Below, in pieces: positions 59,071 through 64,000 of a stretch of 64,000 bases of DNA. Position 1 is the first letter of the stretch, and the number at the start of each line of letters is the position of its first letter. The position numbers and the translations under genes are program-made. Source of the DNA: Lachnospiraceae bacterium (GTDB lineage: Bacteria > Bacillota > Clostridia > Lachnospirales > Lachnospiraceae); contig JAFRGQ010000098.1 of the NCBI GenBank assembly GCA_017433725.1, positions 186,001 to 250,000 on the forward strand, in the 5' to 3' direction. Below the pieces are notes generated by a model that worked only from the letters and a program-made list of their open reading frames with translations, was not told the DNA's origin and did no database searches.

Positions 59071-60919
59071 AACACACACCGCCTCCAAAGTTTCTTGCAC
59101 CGCAGCCGGAGCATTTCTGCCGGCAATTGGGCGTTACCTTTTCCTCTTTCGCAAGCTTCCACTCGCGAATCATGAACTGTTTCGTCACGCCGATATCGAT
59201 GAAATCCCAGGGTAGAATCTCCTGTGTATCCCTCTCCCTCAGATTGTAAAAATCTATGTCGATACCGGTCATATCGAACGCTTCAAACCATTTATTAATG
59301 TCGAAGAAATCCGTCCATGCGTCGTACATTGCCCCGTGCTCATAAGCATACAAAATGGCAGCGGAAAGCCTTCTGTCGCCGCGTGCAAATACGCCCTCAA
59401 GCACAGTTCCGTCCGCATCATGCCAGTTATATCGTATGCTTCTCTGGTTTTTCATGGAACGGATCTCCGATTTAACTGTGCGTGCGAAGCTTATGTAGTC
59501 CTCAGCGCGGAACATCGGAGCCCACTGGAAAGGTGTGAACGGCTTCGGTACAAAGAAAGATGTGCTGACAGTGATCTCACACTTGCCGTTCCGCTTATCC
59601 TTGGGTATCTCATAATAATTGTCTGCTACTGCCTGTGCAAGGTGAGCGATTCCCTTCCGGTCATCATCCTGCTCGGTCGGCAGACCTAACATGAAATAGA
59701 GCTTGACCTTGTTCCAGCCGCCTCGGAAAGCCATGCCGGATCCGTTCATGATGTCTTCCTCGGTCAGGCCTTTGTTAATAACATCGCGCAGGCGCTGCGT
59801 TCCCGCTTCCGGAGCAAATGTAAGCGAACTCTTTCTCACATCCTGCAATCTGCTCATGACGTCCAGAGAGAAGTTGTCGATTCTGAGGGACGGCAGTGTG
59901 ATGTTCACGGATTTGGTCCTGAAGTTCGTAATCAGATAATCAAGAAGGTCGGGAAGCTCCGTATAGTCGCTTGAACTCAGAGAGCTCAGAGAGATCTCTT
60001 CATGTCCGGAACCGGTAATCATGATATCCGCTTCCTTTTTAAGCTGCTCTAGCGGCTTCTGTCTGAGCGGGCGATAAAGCATACCTGCCTGACAGAAACG
60101 GCAGCCTCTTATACATCCACGCATGATTTCGAGCGTGATGCGGTCCTGTGTGGCTTTGAGATAGGGTATGACGGGCTTCTCGGGATACGGAGCATTTTCA
60201 AAATCCATACATGTCTGCTTCCTGACGGTCTTCGGAACATCTTCAAAGACCGGTTCAAATAAGGCAATCGTGCCGTCCTCATTGTACTCGACCGCATAAA
60301 GGGATGGTACATAAACACCCGGAAGCTTTGAAGCAGCTCGCAGGAAGGCAGATTTTCCACATCCGTCCGCTTTCATATCGCGGTAGAGATCTATAAGCTC
60401 ATCGAGCGATACTTCTGAATCGCCGATATAAAAGAGGTCAAAGAAATCCGCCAGCGGTTCCGGGTTGTAAGTGCAGGGACCGCCGCCTATGATGAGCGGG
60501 AAAGAATCGTCCCGGTCCTTAGCCAGGAACGGGATCTGTGCGAGATCGAGGATCTGCAGCACATTGGTGTAGCAGAGCTCATATTGCAGTGTAAATCCGA
60601 GAAAATCAAACTTGCGGATCTCCTCCTGTGACTCCAGTGCGAAAAGAGGGATATTTTCTTCTTTCATGATCTTATGAAGATCCGGCCACGGCGAATAGAC
60701 GCGCTCACACCAGGTGTCTGCGCGTCTGTTCAGCTGATCATATATGATCTGTATCCCGAGGTGGGACATTCCAATCTCATATACATCCGGGAAACACATA
60801 CAGTATCGCACGGATACACTGTCCCGGTCCTTTATAACGGCATTCATCTCACCGCCTATATATCTTGCCGGCTTTTCCACAGACCGAAGAATCCGGTCTT
60901 CCAGAAAAAGTTTTCTCAT
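59054..60919 (-). CDS. TIGR03960-family B12-binding radical SAM protein
   Basis: Cobalamin-binding-domain radical SAM enzyme. N-terminal B12-binding-like region (~1-190). Radical SAM cluster CxxxCxxC at Cys269/273/276 (GCIRGCRFCQAG), and C-terminal cysteines CRQKCSGCGARNFGGGVC that may hold a second cluster or zinc. 621 aa from the ATG at 60919 with AAGGGG 5 nt upstream; a GTG 6 nt earlier is also in frame. Reaction unknown. Partner gene overlaps its 3' end. Confidence 0.9.
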   Translation of the reverse strand: MRKLFLEDRILRSVEKPARYIGGEMNAVIKDRDSVSVRYCMCFPDVYEIGMSHLGIQIIYDQLNRRADTWCERVYSPWPDLHKIMKEENIPLFALESQEEIRKFDFLGFTLQYELCYTNVLQILDLAQIPFLAKDRDDSFPLIIGGGPCTYNPEPLADFFDLFYIGDSEVSLDELIDLYRDMKADGCGKSAFLRAASKLPGVYVPSLYAVEYNEDGTIALFEPVFEDVPKTVRKQTCMDFENAPYPEKPVIPYLKATQDRITLEIMRGCIRGCRFCQAGMLYRPLRQKPLEQLKKEADIMITGSGHEEISLSSLSSSDYTELPDLLDYLITNFRTKSVNITLPSLRIDNFSLDVMSRLQDVRKSSLTFAPEAGTQRLRDVINKGLTEEDIMNGSGMAFRGGWNKVKLYFMLGLPTEQDDDRKGIAHLAQAVADNYYEIPKDKRNGKCEITVSTSFFVPKPFTPFQWAPMFRAEDYISFARTVKSEIRSMKNQRSIRYNWHDADGTVLEGVFARGDRRLSAAILYAYEHGAMYDAWTDFFDINKWFEAFDMTGIDIDFYNLRERDTQEILPWDFIDIGVTKQFMIREWKLAKEEKVTPNCRQKCSGCGARNFGGGVCFEGQN

Positions 60920-60928
60920 ATACACCCC

Positions 60929-62209
60929 TTATCTTCTGGCGAGCTCAGATGTTATATCATCCCAGGTGACGCCGCGCTCTGCCATAAGCACCATCAGGTG
61001 ATACAGATAGTCGGAAATCTCGTACTTTATCTCCTCAGGGTCAGGGTTCTTCGCGGCGATGATGATCTCTGTATTTTCCTCGCCCACCTTTTTCAGGATC
61101 TTATCGATTCCCTTGTCGAACAGATAATTGGTGTAAGATCCTTCCTTCGGGTGCTCTTTTCTGTCCAGAATGACATTATAGACATCCTGGAAAACATGCA
61201 GAGGGTTCGAGTCATCGCTGGTCGTTTCCACGAGCGTTCGGTAAAAACAACTGCGGTTACCTGTGTGGCAGGCTGCACCGATCTGGGACACTCTTGCGAG
61301 CAAAGTATCATTATCGCAGTCAACAGCCATGGACTTTACATACTGAAAATGTCCGGAGGTCTCTCCTTTCACCCAGAGGCTCTGCCTGCTTCTCGAGTAA
61401 TAGGTCATACGGCCCGTCTCCAGGGTCTTCTGAAAACTTTCCCTGTTCATCCATGCCATCATGAGGACCTGATCGTTTTTATAATCCTGTACAATGCAGG
61501 GAATGAGGCCCTGTTCGTTGGTCTTCATTTCCTCCCAACTGATTTTGCTTGTCAGGATATTGACGGGGATTCCCTCCCTGGCGGCCTCAGTCTTGAGCCA
61601 GTTGAGGTCCATATCTGTTCCGCTTACGCAGGATCCGCTGATGCAGTCAACGCTGTCTTTGCCGAGAAGATCGAGAACTTTGCGCGGGTTCCCGTGGTTC
61701 GTGTGGAGAATGATCGGCAACGCTGTCTCCCGGTGCATCTCCTCGTCAATGTTGTCGAGCAGAAGGATCATGGAGGCATACTCCTCGATCAGATCCTTAG
61801 CCGGAAGATATTCATCCATGGAGGAGACGCATACTGCTATTTTATTCTTGCCGAATCTTTTCGAGACCTCTTCCAGCATCTCAATGTTACCCGGTTTCCC
61901 CGCATTCAGTACTGCTGCACTGCATCCCGCGTAGAGAAGCTTCTTGACATCTTCCACACGTTTTACATTTCCGGCTGCGTAGACCGGGACCTGTGAAGAT
62001 TTACAGATATCTTTGATACAGGCGATCGACCGGTCATGCTCGGCGTCTCCGCTCGAGAAGTCAAAGACGAGCAGTCTGTCAGCCCCATGGTCACTGTAGA
62101 ACATGGAGAGTTCCGAGAGATTGCCGGATGCAAAGACATTTTTGTGTCCGAAGCCGGTCACGGCTCTTCCCTTATAAATATACAGACATGGTATAAAATA
62201 CTTGGTCAT
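60929..62209 (-). CDS. hisIE: HisF-like pseudoenzyme domain fused to HisIE
   Basis: Histidine steps 2 and 3. Residues ~218-325 are HisI (PRA-MP cyclohydrolase) with [16 protein letters not shown], the DCDND metal motif and [11 protein letters not shown]. Residues ~335-426 are HisE (PRA-TP pyrophosphohydrolase) with [13 protein letters not shown]. The N-terminal ~215 residues resemble a HisF/HisA barrel ([16 protein letters not shown]), but the first catalytic Asp of IPCLDV is Tyr10 and the second lies at a position reading CVSSMD. 426 aa versus about 200 for plain HisIE. AGGA site before the ATG at 62209. Follows hisD. Confidence 0.9.
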   Translation of the reverse strand: MTKYFIPCLYIYKGRAVTGFGHKNVFASGNLSELSMFYSDHGADRLLVFDFSSGDAEHDRSIACIKDICKSSQVPVYAAGNVKRVEDVKKLLYAGCSAAVLNAGKPGNIEMLEEVSKRFGKNKIAVCVSSMDEYLPAKDLIEEYASMILLLDNIDEEMHRETALPIILHTNHGNPRKVLDLLGKDSVDCISGSCVSGTDMDLNWLKTEAAREGIPVNILTSKISWEEMKTNEQGLIPCIVQDYKNDQVLMMAWMNRESFQKTLETGRMTYYSRSRQSLWVKGETSGHFQYVKSMAVDCDNDTLLARVSQIGAACHTGNRSCFYRTLVETTSDDSNPLHVFQDVYNVILDRKEHPKEGSYTNYLFDKGIDKILKKVGEENTEIIIAAKNPDPEEIKYEISDYLYHLMVLMAERGVTWDDITSELARR

Positions 62210-62227
62210 TCTTTAATCCTTTCCGGC

Positions 62228-63514
62228 TTACTCGAATCTCACGTGAATGGAATTGGCATGGGCAGTGAGGCCCTCCGCCTTTGCAAATGTCTCTATGTCC
62301 TCATGCATGCTTCCGAGCGCTTCCCGGGAACTGTAGATAATACTGGTCTTCTTGATGAAGTCATCCACCGAGAGTGCTGAAAAGAACTTGGCGGTACCGT
62401 TCGTCGGCAGGACATGGTTCGGTCCGGCAAAATAATCGCCGAAAGGCTCCGAGGAATGATCGCCGATAAAGATGGCCCCGGCGTTCCTGATTCTTGTCAT
62501 CAGAAGGAACGGATCGCGCGTGACGAGCTCAAGGTGCTCCGATGCGATCTCGTTGACAGCACGGATAGCTTCTTCCATATTGTCAGCCACAAGGATCCTT
62601 CCGAAATTGTCCAGTGATTTCTGAATAATTGCCTTTCTTTCAAGTTTCGCGGTGAACTTCTCGACCTCCTCACTCACTTTTTCGGCAAGTTCCGCTGAAG
62701 TCGTCACGAGAATAGCGGACGCAAGTTCATCGTGTTCTGCCTGGGACAGAAGATCCGCCGCTACATATCGCGGATTGGCTGTCTCATCTGCGAGAACTGT
62801 GATCTCGGAGGGACCCGCTACAGAGTCGATTGAGACATGCCCGTAGACTGCCTTCTTGGCCAGCGCGACAAAGATGTTCCCCGGTCCTGTGATCTTGTCC
62901 ACCTTCGGAAGGGATTTCGTCCCGTAAGCCATGGCAGCGATCGCCTGTGCACCGCCAACCTTGTAAATCGTTCCTACGCCGGCCTCCTTGGCCGCCACAA
63001 GCGTTGTCGGTGTGACTTTACCGTCCTTACCGGGAGGCGTGCACATCACGATGTCCGGTACGCCTGCAACCTGAGCCGGAATGACATTCATGAGAACAGA
63101 TGACGGGTATGCTGCCTTACCGCCCGGCACATAGACGCCGACTCTCTGGAGCGGAGTCACGCGCTGACCGAGTACAATGCCGTCTTCCGTCATGAACCAG
63201 CTCTTCTGCTTTTCCTGTTCGTGGAAGGCTTTAATCCTTACGATTGCCCGTCTGATCACGCCGATGAGTTCCGGATCTACTTTTTCATAGGCTTCCTTTT
63301 CCTCTTCCGGTGTTACTGTGAAATTCTCTTCGTTTATGACTGCGCCGTCGAATTTCTCTGTATAGGCGAATACCGCTTTGTCTCCGTCAGCTCTCACATT
63401 TTTCAGGATATCGGCTACGGCAGCTTCCTGCCTGGGGTAGCTGTCCGGACTTCTCTTTAACATATTTGTGAGAATTGTACCGAATGAATCATCATTAAGC
63501 TTTAAAATCTGCAT
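62228..63514 (-). CDS. hisD: histidinol dehydrogenase
   Basis: Last two oxidations of histidine synthesis, NAD+ and Zn dependent. Blocks: YVPGGKAAYPSSVLMNVIPA, GGAQAIAAMAYG, GPGNIFVALAKK, QAEHDELASAIL and the GPNHVLPTNGTAKF region containing a zinc ligand. 428 aa from the ATG at 63514, with AAGGGA 8 nt upstream; an in-frame TTG at 63520 overlaps the hisG stop and is less well spaced. Confidence 0.95.
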   Translation of the reverse strand: MQILKLNDDSFGTILTNMLKRSPDSYPRQEAAVADILKNVRADGDKAVFAYTEKFDGAVINEENFTVTPEEEKEAYEKVDPELIGVIRRAIVRIKAFHEQEKQKSWFMTEDGIVLGQRVTPLQRVGVYVPGGKAAYPSSVLMNVIPAQVAGVPDIVMCTPPGKDGKVTPTTLVAAKEAGVGTIYKVGGAQAIAAMAYGTKSLPKVDKITGPGNIFVALAKKAVYGHVSIDSVAGPSEITVLADETANPRYVAADLLSQAEHDELASAILVTTSAELAEKVSEEVEKFTAKLERKAIIQKSLDNFGRILVADNMEEAIRAVNEIASEHLELVTRDPFLLMTRIRNAGAIFIGDHSSEPFGDYFAGPNHVLPTNGTAKFFSALSVDDFIKKTSIIYSSREALGSMHEDIETFAKAEGLTAHANSIHVRFE

Positions 63515-63516
63515 AT

Positions 63517-64000
63517 TCAAATTCCCTTCGCGAGTTCATTCTTGAGCCTGCGGATGAGATCCGCAATGCGCTCATTTTCCATCTTCATACTGACCTGATT
63601 CACGACCATTCGGGCAGAGAGCGGACAGACCTCCTCGAGGACCTCAAGACCGTTCTCTCTAAGCGTGGATCCGGTCTCCACTATATCTACGATAACTTCA
63701 GAGAGACCTACGATCGGTGCAAGTTCAATGGAACCGTTCATTTTAATGATCTCTACAGTCTGATGCTTCCTACCGAGGAAGTAGTCCTTGGCTATGTTCG
63801 GATATTTGGTGGCTACACGGATCGTATCTCCGTTTTCCAGATATTTGCGTGCAGAAGCGGGACCGCAGACACACATACGGCATTTTCCGTAGCCGAGGTC
63901 CAGAACTTCGTAGAGCTTCTTGTTTTCTTCAATAATTGTGTCACGGCCGACGATACCGATATCTGCGGCGCCGTAATAGACGTATGTCGGAACATCGGGG
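63517..64000 (-). CDS. hisG: ATP phosphoribosyltransferase, 5' truncated by the window
   Basis: First step of histidine synthesis. The frame stays open to the window edge; the visible part covers about the last 160 residues. Reading inward from the edge: YYGAADIGIVGRDTI, then YGKCRMCVCGP, RVATKYPNIAK, IKMNGSIELAP and IVDIVETGSTLRENGL. It ends soon after VNQVSMKMENER, so it is the short form, which normally needs HisZ. The apparent ATG at 63876 is internal. Its 3' end abuts hisD. Confidence 0.95.
   Translation of the reverse strand, partial: PDVPTYVYYGAADIGIVGRDTIIEENKKLYEVLDLGYGKCRMCVCGPASARKYLENGDTIRVATKYPNIAKDYFLGRKHQTVEIIKMNGSIELAPIVGLSEVIVDIVETGSTLRENGLEVLEEVCPLSARMVVNQVSMKMENERIADLIRRLKNELAKGI

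Noticed and set aside
60674..61996. Long plus-strand open frame (440 codons) opposite the TIGR03960 and hisIE genes
   Set aside because: It mirrors two well-supported minus-strand genes, has no ribosome site or family motifs, and crosses the boundary between them.
63813..63995. Short minus-strand frame near the window end
   Set aside because: Out of frame with the clearly conserved hisG reading frame, which is open through the edge.

Overview
The window looks like a chromosomal segment of a Gram-positive Clostridia bacterium, most likely Lachnospiraceae. This is inferred from gene content and order: NfnAB, the L21-Prp-L27 block with a cleavable L27 leader, TIGR03960/TIGR03936 next to RNase G, radC-mreBCD-mrdA-rodA, and yggS-sepF. 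Shine-Dalgarno sites are strong and TTG starts are frequent. No rRNA, tRNA, CRISPR array, intact insertion sequence or prophage was found. Coding density is high and nearly everything is housekeeping.

Layout. An ABC-F gene (99-2018) reads leftward. From 2146 to 43968 every gene reads rightward: nnr-alr; yebC with a UppP-like protein; ftsK; nfnAB; rlmH; phoH-ybeY; a DUF3048 lipoprotein with proB; miaB-mutS-mutL-miaA; a PLP lyase and two flavoproteins; radC-mreBCD-mrdA-rodA with a DD-carboxypeptidase (cell elongation); a small P-loop protein, an HlyD-like protein, yggS and sepF (division); then aroB-lspA-rluD. A switch zone (44-49 kb) holds lctP, idi, a Xer-type recombinase and a divergent yneA-like/lexA SOS pair. 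From 49256 to the end every gene reads leftward: a transglutaminase lipoprotein; obg-yhbY-nadD-yqeK-rsfS; rplU-prp-rpmA; a cytidylyltransferase/SDR pair; RNase G; two radical-SAM-linked proteins; and hisG-hisD-hisIE, with hisG cut by the window edge.

How the genes work together. The longest functional theme is envelope growth and division: Alr, the UppP-like protein, MreBCD, PBP2, RodA, a DD-carboxypeptidase, SepF and FtsK. Next to it are DNA repair and SOS genes (MutS, MutL, RadC, LexA, the YneA-like protein) and ribosome biogenesis genes (RlmH, YbeY, RluD, Obg, YhbY, RsfS, L21, L27, Prp, YebC).

What stands out. No clearly new multi-gene system is visible. Several family members sit in the expected operon but lack residues normally needed for activity: the UppP-like protein, MreB, the HisF-like domain fused to HisIE, and MutL metal ligands. 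Several intergenic regions carry strong unexplained dyads: 34787-34875, 41301-41349, 47768-47845 and 12906-12927. A short dispersed motif recurs three times between genes. All coordinates and motif matches were read by eye. No alignment, folding or database search was run.
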